Made by a program: the position numbers and the translations under genes | Origin: Pseudomonadota bacterium | GTDB lineage: Bacteria > Pseudomonadota > Gammaproteobacteria > Burkholderiales > Burkholderiaceae_F | Reading direction: 5' to 3' | Assembly: GCA_021825945.1 (NCBI GenBank) | Contig: JAKAFN010000001.1 | Coordinates: 186,001 to 250,000, forward strand | Length of the DNA stretch: 64,000 bases | Notes under the pieces: model-generated | Told to the model about the DNA's origin: nothing | What the model saw: the letters and a program-made list of their open reading frames with translations, nothing else | The model's database searches: none | Part shown: one piece after another, positions 35,243 to 43,973 of the stretch | Layout: each line of letters opens with the position of its first letter | How positions within the stretch are numbered: the stretch's first letter is position 1

Positions 35243-36763
35243 ATGCGCCACTGCCTGACCCGCGAACTGTCCCCCGCGGAACTGCCGGGCGCTGCCGATA
35301 TACTGCTCACCGCCTTGGGCGAGCAGTCCGGCGCCCATGGGCGCATGCAGTTCGCCTATGCCTGCCGCGATGGTCGAGGCGATCTCGAAGTGCGCTACGT
35401 TCTCAGCCAGGGTGCGGGCCGGCCTTATGCACTGTGGCGTGTCCGGCCGCAAGCCGACGCGCTTCCCAGCCTTGCCGAGAAATTGCCTTTGTTGGGGTGG
35501 TACGAACGGGAAATCCGCGACCTGTACGGTGTCCGCTTCGATGGACATCCGGAGCCCCATCCGCTCGTCCTGCACGAGGGACTGGCGCCGCCGCGTCCCC
35601 CGCTGTGCGACGGGTTCGACCGCGCCGCAGTGCCGGCCGCCGGCGAGGCGGCGCCGCCGGTGGTTCCCCGGGTGATCGGCCCCGGCATCCAGCGATTGCC
35701 GTTCGGGCCGGTCCGGGCGGACGTCGTCGAGTCGGCGCAGTTCCTGTTCTTCTATATCGGCGAAGGAATCCTGCATTACCACCCGCGGCTGTTCTACAAA
35801 CACCGTGGCATGGAGGCACGCTTCGAGGGAATCGATCTGCGCGCGGGTGGCGTGTTGGCCGAGCGCGTATCCGGAACCGATTCGGTTGCGCATGCACTGG
35901 CCTATGCACAGGCGGTCGAGGCGGCGATGGGCTGGCGCGCGCCGCCCCGAGCGCGATACCTCCGCGTGATCCTGGCGGAACTCGAGCGTCTGTACAACCA
36001 CTTGCACTACCTCGGGCATCTGTCGAAGACCACCACGCTCAAGGTCGGTGAGGCGCAGGGATCGTGGCTGGAGGAACAGGTCAAGCAGGTCAATGCCAGA
36101 CTGACGGGAAGCCGATTCCTGCGCGGCCTCATCATTCCCGGCGGGCTGCGTCGTGACCTCGATGCCGGCCGGCTGGACGCCTGGCTCGATGCGTTCGATC
36201 ACGACATCGACGACTATCTTCGCCGTCTCGAAGGAACGCGCAGTCACCTCGACCGGCTGATGACCACCGGACTGCTGCCGCGTCAGGTGGCATTCGACCA
36301 AGGCGCCACCGGTCCGATCGAGCGGGCCAGCAACCTCGACCGCGATTTGCGCCGCGATCATCCCTACGCCAACTACGAAAAGCTGCGGTTTTCGGTTCCG
36401 GTGGAGACCGCCGGCGATGCGCACGCGCGTAGCCGTGTGCGCATGGAGGAGATCCGCGAAGCGCTCGCCATGATCCGCCAGACCCTGGGGCGCATCAAAT
36501 CCGGTCCGGTGCTGCGCAGGGACGTGCTCGAGGATGCCGACCCGGACGGCGAGGGGCTGGGATGGGCCGAGGCGGTGCGTGGCGGGTTGCTCTACGCCGT
36601 GCACCTGGATGCGTCGCGCGGGCGCTTGCTTCGGGTGAAGATCAAGGATCCATCCTTCTCCAATTGGCGCGTCTTTCCGTTCACCGTGCAGGACAGCAAC
36701 ATGATGGATTACGCGATCAACGAAGCGAGTTTCGGCCTGTCCGTCGCCGGGGCGGATCGCTGA
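35243..36763 (+). CDS. hyfG: Ehr complex large subunit (NuoC-NuoD fusion), lacks the [NiFe] cysteines
   Basis: This 506-residue protein is built like HycE/HyfG. A NuoC-like domain (about 1-110, LGWYEREIRDLYGVRFDGHPE) is fused to a NuoD/hydrogenase-large-subunit domain (GPVRADVVESAQFLFFYIGEGILHYHP). In group 4 hydrogenases, ERVCGICGFAH and DPCYSCTDR supply the four Cys ligands of [NiFe]. Here the matching segments are ERVSGTDSVAH (about residue 205-215) and VQDSNMMDY (near the C-terminus): all four Cys are replaced (S, D, N, D). The protein therefore cannot hold a [NiFe] centre and fits the Ehr complexes, which lie between complex I and group 4 hydrogenases. The start ATG lies one base after the hyfF stop. 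Confidence 0.93.
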   Translation: MRHCLTRELSPAELPGAADILLTALGEQSGAHGRMQFAYACRDGRGDLEVRYVLSQGAGRPYALWRVRPQADALPSLAEKLPLLGWYEREIRDLYGVRFDGHPEPHPLVLHEGLAPPRPPLCDGFDRAAVPAAGEAAPPVVPRVIGPGIQRLPFGPVRADVVESAQFLFFYIGEGILHYHPRLFYKHRGMEARFEGIDLRAGGVLAERVSGTDSVAHALAYAQAVEAAMGWRAPPRARYLRVILAELERLYNHLHYLGHLSKTTTLKVGEAQGSWLEEQVKQVNARLTGSRFLRGLIIPGGLRRDLDAGRLDAWLDAFDHDIDDYLRRLEGTRSHLDRLMTTGLLPRQVAFDQGATGPIERASNLDRDLRRDHPYANYEKLRFSVPVETAGDAHARSRVRMEEIREALAMIRQTLGRIKSGPVLRRDVLEDADPDGEGLGWAEAVRGGLLYAVHLDASRGRLLRVKIKDPSFSNWRVFPFTVQDSNMMDYAINEASFGLSVAGADR

Positions 36764-36774
36764 CGAGGAGGCCG

Positions 36775-37608
36775 ATGATGCCGGTATGGACCTGGTTCGG
36801 ATTGCGGGAAGGCCGCGGGACGACGCCCTGGCCGCAGCGTCCCGGCCCCGATGGGCAGGACGGTGTACTCGGCCTGCCGCGGCTGGATGCGACGCGCTGC
36901 CTCGGTGCCGCGGGAGGCTGCGCCGACTGCGCCTCGGCCTGCCCGGCGGAAGCGATCACCCTCGCATACGGTCGTCCGCGACTGGACTATGCGCGCTGCG
37001 TCGGATGCCAGATCTGCACCGAGGTCTGTCCACATGGTGCGTTTGGTGTCAGCGGCGACTGGGCGTTCGGCGTGCGGGACAAGGCCGACCTGTTGGCCGA
37101 CGGTCTTGCGAGCGAAACGGTGACGCCGACCGGGTCCGAGGCGACTGCCGCCGATGCCGAACTCGCCGCACGGATCGCGTCCTTTGGCAGAAGTTTGCAC
37201 ATCCGCCATGTCGATGCGGGGTCGTGCAACGGCTGCGAAAGCGAACTGCAAGCGCTGCTCAATCCGTTCTACAACCTGCACCGGCTGGGCATCTTCTTCA
37301 CCCCGTCGCCGCGTTTCGCCGATCTGCTGTTGATCACCGGCCCGGTGACCGAGGCGATGCGCGAGCCCCTGTTGCGTACCTGGGAGGCGATGCCCCAGCC
37401 GCGCTGGGTCATGGCACTGGGCACCTGTGCTACCGGCGGAGGAACCAACGGCGGGGGCTACGCCTGCCATCGCGGGCTGGACGGACTCATTCCGGTAGAT
37501 CTCTGGTTGCCGGGATGCCCGCCCAACCCGGCGGCGATCATCGAGGGGCTGCTGGTGCTGCTGCGCAGGAGACCGCAGCGGGTGCAGGGAGGTCGCCATG
37601 CCGGCTGA
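36775..37608 (+). CDS. Ehr complex ferredoxin-NuoB fusion subunit
   Basis: This 277-residue fusion has an N-terminal 8-Fe ferredoxin-like domain (HycF/HyfH, NuoI-like) and a C-terminal NuoB/HyfI-like small-subunit domain. Cluster motifs are CLGAAGGCADCASACP (C-x6-C-x2-C-x3-C, wider than the usual C-x2-C-x2-C-x3-C) and the normal CVGCQICTEVCP. The NuoB part keeps all four Cys for the proximal [4Fe-4S] cluster: CNGCESEL, GTCATGG, and LPGCPPNP. The electron path is thus intact up to the missing NiFe site. ATG 36775 follows ACGAGGAG. It overlaps the next gene by 11 bp. Confidence 0.92.
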   Translation: MMPVWTWFGLREGRGTTPWPQRPGPDGQDGVLGLPRLDATRCLGAAGGCADCASACPAEAITLAYGRPRLDYARCVGCQICTEVCPHGAFGVSGDWAFGVRDKADLLADGLASETVTPTGSEATAADAELAARIASFGRSLHIRHVDAGSCNGCESELQALLNPFYNLHRLGIFFTPSPRFADLLLITGPVTEAMREPLLRTWEAMPQPRWVMALGTCATGGGTNGGGYACHRGLDGLIPVDLWLPGCPPNPAAIIEGLLVLLRRRPQRVQGGRHAG

Positions 37609-39604
37609 CATGATCTGCCTGACTGCGTTCGCGCTCGCCGCATTGGCATGGCTGCTGGCCCTGGCGATCGATCTATTCGTCGGGGCGGCACTGCCGCGGT
37701 TCTTGCTGGCGATCGGCTGCGTGCTGGCGGCGATCGGTGCGGTATCCGGCCTGCCCGGCGGAACGGCGCAGGGGGTCGTGCTGCAACTCGGTAATGGGCC
37801 GGTCCGGTTCCACGCCGACGCGGCGGCACTCTGGCTGTTGCTCCCCGCGTTGCTACCGGCGTTCTTCGCCGTCCTGATCGGCGGCGGCACCGGCCGGCCG
37901 CGTGGCTGGGCCGCCGGTGCGGCGTTGTCGCTGCTCGGGGCGCTGGGGGTATACGGTCTGCAGGATGGGGCGAGTTTCCTGATCTCCTGGGAACTGATGG
38001 GATTCGGTGGAGCCGTCATGCTGCTGTCCGAGCATCGCAATACCCAGTCCGGACACGACAATCTGTTCATGCTCGCGCTGCTGGAAGTGGGCGGGGTGGC
38101 GCTGTTGTTGGCCGTGATCCTGCTCGGCCGGAGCCTCGATTTTGCGACGTATGCGGCGCAATGGGCCGGATACGGCGCGGCCGCGGCGTTCTTTCTCGGC
38201 CTGCTCTGGCTGGTCGGGTTCGGTGCCAAACTCGGACTTCTGCCGTTCTACGAGTGGTATCCGGGCGCCTATGGCAGCGGCAGCGGTGCGAGTGGTGCGC
38301 TGATGTCGGGGGTTGTGATGAATGCGGCCTATTTCGCGCTCGGTCGTGCGCTATTGCAATGGCTGGGAATACCCCCCTGGCTGGTGGGAATCGGTGTGGT
38401 CGTGCTTGCGGCAGGGGTGCTCACCGCGATTCTGGCCATCCTGTACGCGTTGCAGCAGAACGACTGGCGGCGGCTGCTGGCGTTTTCTTCGGCGGAGAAT
38501 GCCGCCGTGGCCGTTACCGCGCTCGGCGCAGCGATGGTCTTTCGCGCCGGCGGCCAGGACGGGTTGTCTGCGCTGGCATGGATCGTCGGCCTGTTGCATC
38601 TGATGGGGCACAGCCTTGCCAAAGGCACCTTGTTTTTCACGGCCGATGCAGCGGCTGCGCTCCAGGGCAGCCATGATCTGCGCCAGAATGCGATCCTGCG
38701 CCACGCCCCGCGCACGCTGGGCCTGGGTGCTGTGTTCGGTGCGATGAGCCTCGCCGCGATGCCGCCGACGGCGGGCTTCGTCAGCGAGTGGTACCTGTTC
38801 CAGAGTCTGTTCCACGACTTTCAGCTCGCGGGTGACGGTTCTCGCATTGCGTTGGCGCTGGCCGGCGTCGGGCTTGCACTGACCGCGGCGGTCGCGCTGG
38901 CGACCATGGTCAAACTCTTCGGTGTCGGATTGCTGGGACAGAACGAGCCGCACGGCGCGAATCACCAAGACCATGCGACGCAGCTCGGAATCTTGCCGCG
39001 CCTTGCCGTGCTCATTACCGGGTTGGCGGTTCCGGTAATGGCGGTCAGCATGGTGGCGTGGTTGCCGCGCATGCAGACGGCCGCCTGGCCGCAACAGGGT
39101 GCCCCGGCCGTCATGGTTCACGACTGGCTGCTGGTCCCGTTGTCAGCGGGGTTCGCGTTCATTTCTCCGGCGAAACTGGTGATCGCCACGCCGCTGCTGG
39201 CCCTGATCCCGATCGCGCTGCTGTGGGCGCGACGCAGGTTTCCGGTTCGCCGAGCGCCGATCTGGTGCGGTGGCGAGGACTATGCCGCGCATTCGGGGGC
39301 GACGACGGCGCTCGCCTTTTCGAACGCGCTACGCGTGTTTTACAGCTTCGTGTATCGGCCGCGAAACGCGGTGGCGCGACAGTTCGAAGGCAAACCCTAT
39401 TTCCTGAAGGAACTGCAATTCGACTACACGCAGGCACCCGTGTTCGGTCCCCTGGTGTTCGAGCCGGCAGTGCGCATGGTGCGCTATTTGAGCGAACGCC
39501 TGCGATTCCTGCAAAACGGGCTCATGAGTGCCTACCTGTCTTACGTCGGCATATTGCTTCTGATCATTTTCGCCGTGGCGCTGGTATGGACGCCGCCGTC
39601 CTGA
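37598..39604 (+). CDS. hyfB: Ehr complex antiporter-like subunit, HyfB-like
   Basis: This 668-residue membrane protein of the NuoL/HyfB antiporter-like family has about 16 helices. It has the conserved Glu in SFLISWELMGFGGAVML, GAKLGLLPFYEWYPGAYGSG, the Lys-containing HLMGHSLAKGTLFF, and PPTAGFVSEWYLFQSL. The C-terminal part (about 560-668, WCGGEDYAAHSGATT, FYSFVYRPRN) matches the HyfB tail. Its start overlaps the fusion subunit by 11 bp, and it ends the six-gene operon. Unlike in hyf operons, this gene comes last, not early. Confidence 0.93.
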   Translation: MPADMICLTAFALAALAWLLALAIDLFVGAALPRFLLAIGCVLAAIGAVSGLPGGTAQGVVLQLGNGPVRFHADAAALWLLLPALLPAFFAVLIGGGTGRPRGWAAGAALSLLGALGVYGLQDGASFLISWELMGFGGAVMLLSEHRNTQSGHDNLFMLALLEVGGVALLLAVILLGRSLDFATYAAQWAGYGAAAAFFLGLLWLVGFGAKLGLLPFYEWYPGAYGSGSGASGALMSGVVMNAAYFALGRALLQWLGIPPWLVGIGVVVLAAGVLTAILAILYALQQNDWRRLLAFSSAENAAVAVTALGAAMVFRAGGQDGLSALAWIVGLLHLMGHSLAKGTLFFTADAAAALQGSHDLRQNAILRHAPRTLGLGAVFGAMSLAAMPPTAGFVSEWYLFQSLFHDFQLAGDGSRIALALAGVGLALTAAVALATMVKLFGVGLLGQNEPHGANHQDHATQLGILPRLAVLITGLAVPVMAVSMVAWLPRMQTAAWPQQGAPAVMVHDWLLVPLSAGFAFISPAKLVIATPLLALIPIALLWARRRFPVRRAPIWCGGEDYAAHSGATTALAFSNALRVFYSFVYRPRNAVARQFEGKPYFLKELQFDYTQAPVFGPLVFEPAVRMVRYLSERLRFLQNGLMSAYLSYVGILLLIIFAVALVWTPPS

Positions 39605-39720
39605 GCGCCGATCGGATTCCCGAAGACATGCCAAGGAGGAGAAAGACGACAAGGATTCTGCGTGCTGCATAGGGTTGCCGCGCGGCGCCCGTTCCGACCC
39701 ACTTGGATCTCCGAATCATC

Positions 39721-40104
39721 ATGACCTACGTCTACATTGCGATCTTCGCCATCGTTGGTGCCTTCGCCCGATATGGGCAGACCCTTGCCGTCCAGAGCTT
39801 TCTGGGGCGCGGATTTCCGTTTGCGACACTGTCGATCAATATCCTGGGATCGTTCCTGATGGGTTTCCTATTTTTCGAGACCCTCGAACGCATCAATATG
39901 AGCCCGGAATTGCGGACCGGGTTGCTCACAGGCGGTTTCGGCGCCTACACCACGTTCTCGACGTTCTCCCTGGAATCGCTCAATCTCATCGAAGGCGGCG
40001 AATTGACCAAGGCGGCGCTCTATGTGGGCGCATCTGTCGTGCTGTCGATCGCGGCGGCGATCTTCGGCGCATTCCTGTCACGCAATCTGGGAGCATCCGC
40101 ATGA
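39721..40104 (+). CDS. crcB: Fluoride channel CrcB/Fluc
   Basis: This 127-residue four-helix membrane protein of the Fluc family works as an antiparallel dimer to expel fluoride. The signature GAFARYGQTL, NILGSFLMGFLFFE (Asn of the pore), and GLLTGGFGAYTTFSTFSLE (TTFSTF, Phe-box and sodium site) are intact. ATG 39721 gives the normal length. No fluoride riboswitch motif was seen in the 116 bp upstream. The DUF190 gene overlaps its end (ATGA). Confidence 0.94.
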   Translation: MTYVYIAIFAIVGAFARYGQTLAVQSFLGRGFPFATLSINILGSFLMGFLFFETLERINMSPELRTGLLTGGFGAYTTFSTFSLESLNLIEGGELTKAALYVGASVVLSIAAAIFGAFLSRNLGASA

Positions 40105-40415
40105 AAACCGTGACCATTGCCAGGATTTACATCAAGGAAGGCGACAAGGTGCAGGGCCACAATCTGATGCAGGAAATCTTTCGGCTGCTGCACAGCGAAC
40201 AGAAAGTCCACGGGGTGACCGTCTTTCGGGGCGTCGCCGGCTTCGGCAGCAAGGGAGAAGTTCACGCCGATGACCTCCTGCGTCTCAATGTCCACCTGCC
40301 GCTGGTCATCGAGTTCTATGACGATCCGGAGGTCGTCGAGGCGGTCCTGCCGCGGATCGGGCAGATGATTTCCGGAGACCACATCGTTTCCTGGCAGGCG
40401 CAATGCGGGTTCTGA
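40101..40415 (+). CDS. DUF190 (PII-like) protein
   Basis: This 104-residue cytoplasmic DUF190 protein has a PII-like ferredoxin fold: RIYIKEGDKVQGHNLMQEIF, KVHGVTVFRGVAGFGSKG, ADDLLRLNVHLPLVIEFYDD, and a C-terminal strand. DUF190 genes commonly lie next to crcB, and here the start overlaps the crcB stop. A regulatory role for the channel, or nucleotide binding like PII, is possible but not established. Confidence 0.9.
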   Translation: MKTVTIARIYIKEGDKVQGHNLMQEIFRLLHSEQKVHGVTVFRGVAGFGSKGEVHADDLLRLNVHLPLVIEFYDDPEVVEAVLPRIGQMISGDHIVSWQAQCGF

Positions 40416-40437
40416 CTCGGTCCCACGGAGAAATCGA

Positions 40438-41055
40438 ATGCACATCGTCCTCACACGTCACGGCCAGGTAGAGGGAATCGACCCCCCGCGATTTCGCGGG
40501 CGCATGGAACTGGCGCTCACCGATGCCGGGCGGCGGCAGGCGAAGGCGCTTGCAGACGCGATCGCCCGGCGATTCCGGATCGACGCGGTGTTGACCAGCC
40601 CGATGCAGCGCTGCCGCGATACCGGTGCCGCCATTGCAGAATCCTGCGGCGTGCGCGATACGGTGCTGCCGGACATCGACGACTTCGACTATGGTCAGTG
40701 GCAATGGAAGACGCATGCGGAAGCACAGGCCGAATTTCCCTCCGCGTTCGCGCTATGGAAGCGCGCGCCGCAATGGATGCGCTTCCCCGGCGGGGAGTCC
40801 CTGCAGGATGTCGCCTCGCGTACCGCTGATGCGTTGCGCGGAATTCGGGACCAGTATCACGGTAAGACCGTTGCGCTCGTCGCCCATGACAGCGTCAATC
40901 GCGTGATCCTCTTGCAGGCGCTCGACATGCCATTGTCGGCCTACTGGCGAATCGAGCAGGAGCCGTGCTGCATCAATGAATTGCTCATCGCAGACGATGG
41001 CATCGTGAAGGTCCTGAGTATCAACGATGTTGGGCATCTGTGCGAGCCGACGTGA
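40438..41055 (+). CDS. Histidine phosphatase superfamily protein
   Basis: This 205-residue phosphoglycerate-mutase-like phosphatase has the catalytic phosphohistidine motif VLTRHGQV at the N-terminus. VLTSPMQRCRDTGAAI carries the phosphate-binding Arg, FPGGESLQDVASR the conserved Glu, and TVALVAHDSVNRVILL the second catalytic His. The GG-E-S pattern is that of the cobalamin phosphatase (CobC)/phosphoglycerate-mutase-like group, so the substrate is unclear. It shares an overlap (GTGA) with the following transporter gene. Confidence 0.9.
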   Translation: MHIVLTRHGQVEGIDPPRFRGRMELALTDAGRRQAKALADAIARRFRIDAVLTSPMQRCRDTGAAIAESCGVRDTVLPDIDDFDYGQWQWKTHAEAQAEFPSAFALWKRAPQWMRFPGGESLQDVASRTADALRGIRDQYHGKTVALVAHDSVNRVILLQALDMPLSAYWRIEQEPCCINELLIADDGIVKVLSINDVGHLCEPT

Positions 41056-42236
41056 CCGTCGACCCCGCGCAACGCAAGCATCGTGCACTGGCATTCGTTC
41101 TGACCATCGGTGCCCTGAGTTTTTTTGCCGACTTCACGTATGAAGGATCGCGTAGCATCCTTGGTCCCTGGCTCGGTGTGCTGGGTGCTTCGGCACTGGC
41201 GATCAGCGCAACGACCGGTGCCGGTGAGTTGGTCGGATACGCGCTGCGACTCCTGTCGGGCCCGGCCGCCGATCGTACCGGCGCCTATTGGCCGATCATC
41301 ATCGTCGGCTATCTTGTCCAGATGTTGTCGGTGCCGGCGATGGCGTTGGCCCATACCTGGCCGCAGGCGGCGGTACTGCTGATCGCCGAGCGCGTCGGCA
41401 AAGCGTTGCGCAATCCTCCGCGTGACGCGTTGCTGGCGCATGCGGGGCACCTGTTGGGCGGATACGGCTGGGTGTTCGGACTTCATGAGGCGCTCGACCA
41501 GAGCGGCGCGCTATTGGGTCCGCTTTTGGTGGCCGGCGTGCTCGCGTTTCAGGGCAACTTCCGCATGGCCTATGCCGCGCTGGCCGTGCCGGCCGTGATC
41601 AACCTGATATTGGTGCTTGCCGCGCGGCTCACGTATCCGCGGCCGCAGGAACTCGAGGGCGACGGGGTTGCCTTGACGGGACGGGGGCTGCAGTCCGACT
41701 TCTGGACCTACCTCGCCGGCGCGGCCCTCGTCGCAGCCGGATTCGTCGATTACCCGCTGATCGCCTTTCACTGGCACCGTGAAGGCATCGTCGGAGTCGA
41801 GTGGGTGCCGATCCTGTACGCCATTGCGATGGCCGTGTCAGGGACCGGATCGGTCGTCTTCGGTCGCCTGTACGACCGCCACGGAATCCAGGTTCTCATT
41901 CCCCTCACCCTTGTCAGCGCGCTGTTCGCACCGTTGGTGTTCTATGGCAGTTTCGACGTCGCGCTGGCCGGGGCGGCCGTCTGGGGTCTGGGAATGGGTG
42001 TGCACGAATCCGTGATTCCGGCGGCGCTTGCACATCGCGTGTCGGCGACGCGGCGGGCATCGGCCTATGGCATCTTCACCGCCGGGTACGGCATCGCCTG
42101 GTTCGTCGGCAGCGTGATCATCGGTGCGCTCTATCAGTGGTCGATCGCTGCGACCGTGGGGTTCTGCGTGCTGTGTCAGCTCGCCGCGCTGCCTTTGTTT
42201 TCCCGGGTGGCGCATGGCGACCGGATCCGACGATGA
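41052..42236 (+). CDS. MFS transporter
   Basis: This is a roughly 394-residue major facilitator with 12 predicted membrane helices. It has SFFADFTYEGSRSILGPWL in the first helix region, the loop 2-3 element LLSGPAADRTGAYWP, AERVGKALRNPPRDALLAHA, and a symmetric second half with FGRLYDRHGIQVLI. The Y-E-(G/M)-(A/S)-R-S and G-R-x-x-R-x-P-P-R-D pattern is typical of the YfkL/"YxeI-like" group of unknown substrate. GTG 41052 overlaps the preceding stop; GTG 41040 is an alternative. It is co-transcribed with the phosphatase gene. Confidence 0.83.
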   Translation: MTVDPAQRKHRALAFVLTIGALSFFADFTYEGSRSILGPWLGVLGASALAISATTGAGELVGYALRLLSGPAADRTGAYWPIIIVGYLVQMLSVPAMALAHTWPQAAVLLIAERVGKALRNPPRDALLAHAGHLLGGYGWVFGLHEALDQSGALLGPLLVAGVLAFQGNFRMAYAALAVPAVINLILVLAARLTYPRPQELEGDGVALTGRGLQSDFWTYLAGAALVAAGFVDYPLIAFHWHREGIVGVEWVPILYAIAMAVSGTGSVVFGRLYDRHGIQVLIPLTLVSALFAPLVFYGSFDVALAGAAVWGLGMGVHESVIPAALAHRVSATRRASAYGIFTAGYGIAWFVGSVIIGALYQWSIAATVGFCVLCQLAALPLFSRVAHGDRIRR

Positions 42237-42617
42237 ATGGCGGATCGACGATGTCGATCGATACATTCGACGGAGTCGGCCGTGTACGGGTTAGCGATTT
42301 CGCGATTTGGGATGGACCGTTGCGATGACCCGAGATGTTGTGATGTAATCGAACACAGGAGATGACGTCCTCCTGAACCAACCGCCTCCCGGCTGATGAC
42401 GTCTGCCCGAGCGCCTTGCATGGATTGCTGAGGCGGGTGGACGAGCGGCGTATTCACGTACGGGAGATGCGATTGAGGATGTCGACGGAAGAGAATTTGC
42501 GACTGCGCGGATTCGGCGCAATCGACGACCCCTCATGTTTCCGGCAAGGCGTGCGACACGGTGCCGGGGTGGCGGCGGTGCGTGAACCGGCATGGCCCGA
42601 CTTGATTGGCGTCCATC
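42237..42617 (+). other. 381-bp leader region of cfa
   Basis: No convincing gene is seen; the short ORF near 42235-42328 has no features. The region has a perfect hairpin CAGGAG-N8-CTCCTG at 42356-42375 and a second GATGACGTC copy about 30 bp on. An ACCGCCTC.../GAGGCGGGT pairing spans roughly 42380-42440. It may hold a promoter and a structured leader for the cfa operon; no known riboswitch motif was recognised. Confidence 0.4.
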
Positions 42618-43973
42618 ATGTTTGACGGCGCGCTGGAAAAGGCGATCTCTCCCAAGTTGGCCGGCTTGCCGTTGCCGGCCGCCATGATGCTGCCCGGGGG
42701 GCGGCGAATCGGCTCGGAACGGCCGAAATTGACCATCGGAATCCGCCGGCTGCGCGCACTGTCGGATCTGGCGCGCGGCGCAGTGGGACGCCTGGCCGAG
42801 GCCTATGTCGAAGGCGAGCTCGAAATCCACGGCGACATTCGCGATCTGATGCACATCGTTCCGGCGCTGCTCGAGGACGATCCGCGGCGACCACCGGCGC
42901 GGACGCTCACGCGCTGGTGGCAGGGGCTGCGGCACGCGGTGCGGGAGCACAGCCACCACAGCCGCGCGAGAGACGCGGCGCAGATCCAACACCACTACGA
43001 CTTGGGTGACGACTTCTATGCGTTGTGGCTCGATCCGCGGCGCGCATATTCATGTGCCTATTTCACGGATCCGGCGATGACGCTGGTCCAGGCGCAGGAA
43101 GCCAAGTTCGACCACATCTGCCGGAAGCTCCTGTTGCGGCCGGGCGAGCGCTTCATCGATATCGGTGCCGGCTGGGGCGGTCTACTCTTGTGGGCGGCGG
43201 AGCATTATGGGGTCGATGGCACCGGCATTACCCTCAGCCGGAATCAGTACGCCTACGTCAACGGCCTGATCGAGAAAAAGGGCCTACAGGGGCGGGTGCG
43301 TATGCTGCTGCAGGACTACCGCGACGTCGACGAGCGCGTACCGTTCGACAAGGTCGCGTCGGTCGGCATGTGTGAGCACGTGGGCCGTCGCAATCTGCCG
43401 CGGTACTTCGACAAAATCCGCCGGCTGCTCAAGCCCGGCGGGCTGGTGATGAATCACGGCATTACCGCCGGCGGGGTCGACAACCGCGATCTGGCCGGCG
43501 GCTTGGGTGATTTCATCGAGAAGTACATCTTCCCGGGCGGACAGTTGGTCCACGTCGGCGTGATGGCCGAGGCGATGACTCGCGGCGGCCTCGAACCGCT
43601 GGACCTGGAATGTCTTCGTCCGCATTACGCCAAGACGCTGTGGCACTGGGTCGACGCGCTCGAATCCAACGTCGAGGCGGCGCGGCGCGTGCTCGGCGAT
43701 CGGGCGGACAAGACCATCCGCGCCTACCGGTTGTATCTGGCCGGATCTGCGCTGGGGTTCGAACAGGGATGGATCTCGCTGTTCCAGATCTTGGGGTCGC
43801 GGCCGGACGGCGTAGTCGAGAGTCGGTTCGATGCCGGTACCGCCCTGCGCGCCCGCCAGAGCGTCTATCCCTTCGATCGACGGTACATGTATCGCGATCG
43901 CGACATCCCGGATGGCCGACCTCTCGAAACCGAACCGGCATGCGACGCCGCGACCGAAGTCGTCGGTCCGTGA
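42618..43973 (+). CDS. cfa: Cyclopropane-fatty-acyl-phospholipid synthase
   Basis: This 451-residue SAM-dependent enzyme adds a methylene bridge to unsaturated acyl chains of membrane phospholipids. The N-terminal about 110 residues form the SCP2/lipid-binding-like domain. Then come IQHHYDLGDDFYALWLDP (active-site region), SCAYFTDPAMTLVQAQEAKFDHIC, the SAM loop FIDIGAGWGGLLLWAAEHYG, VASVGMCEHVGRRNLP with the bicarbonate-site Glu/His, and KYIFPGGQLV. ATG 42618 fits better than the upstream TTG. Its stop overlaps the start of a MutS-like gene (TGATG), giving a three-gene operon. Confidence 0.93.
   Translation: MFDGALEKAISPKLAGLPLPAAMMLPGGRRIGSERPKLTIGIRRLRALSDLARGAVGRLAEAYVEGELEIHGDIRDLMHIVPALLEDDPRRPPARTLTRWWQGLRHAVREHSHHSRARDAAQIQHHYDLGDDFYALWLDPRRAYSCAYFTDPAMTLVQAQEAKFDHICRKLLLRPGERFIDIGAGWGGLLLWAAEHYGVDGTGITLSRNQYAYVNGLIEKKGLQGRVRMLLQDYRDVDERVPFDKVASVGMCEHVGRRNLPRYFDKIRRLLKPGGLVMNHGITAGGVDNRDLAGGLGDFIEKYIFPGGQLVHVGVMAEAMTRGGLEPLDLECLRPHYAKTLWHWVDALESNVEAARRVLGDRADKTIRAYRLYLAGSALGFEQGWISLFQILGSRPDGVVESRFDAGTALRARQSVYPFDRRYMYRDRDIPDGRPLETEPACDAATEVVGP

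Noticed and set aside
35243..37608. Annotating the operon as a true hydrogenase 4 or formate hydrogenlyase
   Set aside because: All four [NiFe] ligand Cys are missing from the large subunit and no maturation or formate dehydrogenase genes are present.
39605..39720. Fluoride riboswitch upstream of crcB
   Set aside because: The 116 bp were read for the conserved GGCGATGG-type motif and pseudoknot partners; none was seen.
43610..43972. N-terminal extension of the first MutS-like protein
   Set aside because: The extension lies inside cfa in another frame and is Arg-rich; the ATG in the TGATG overlap is a better start.
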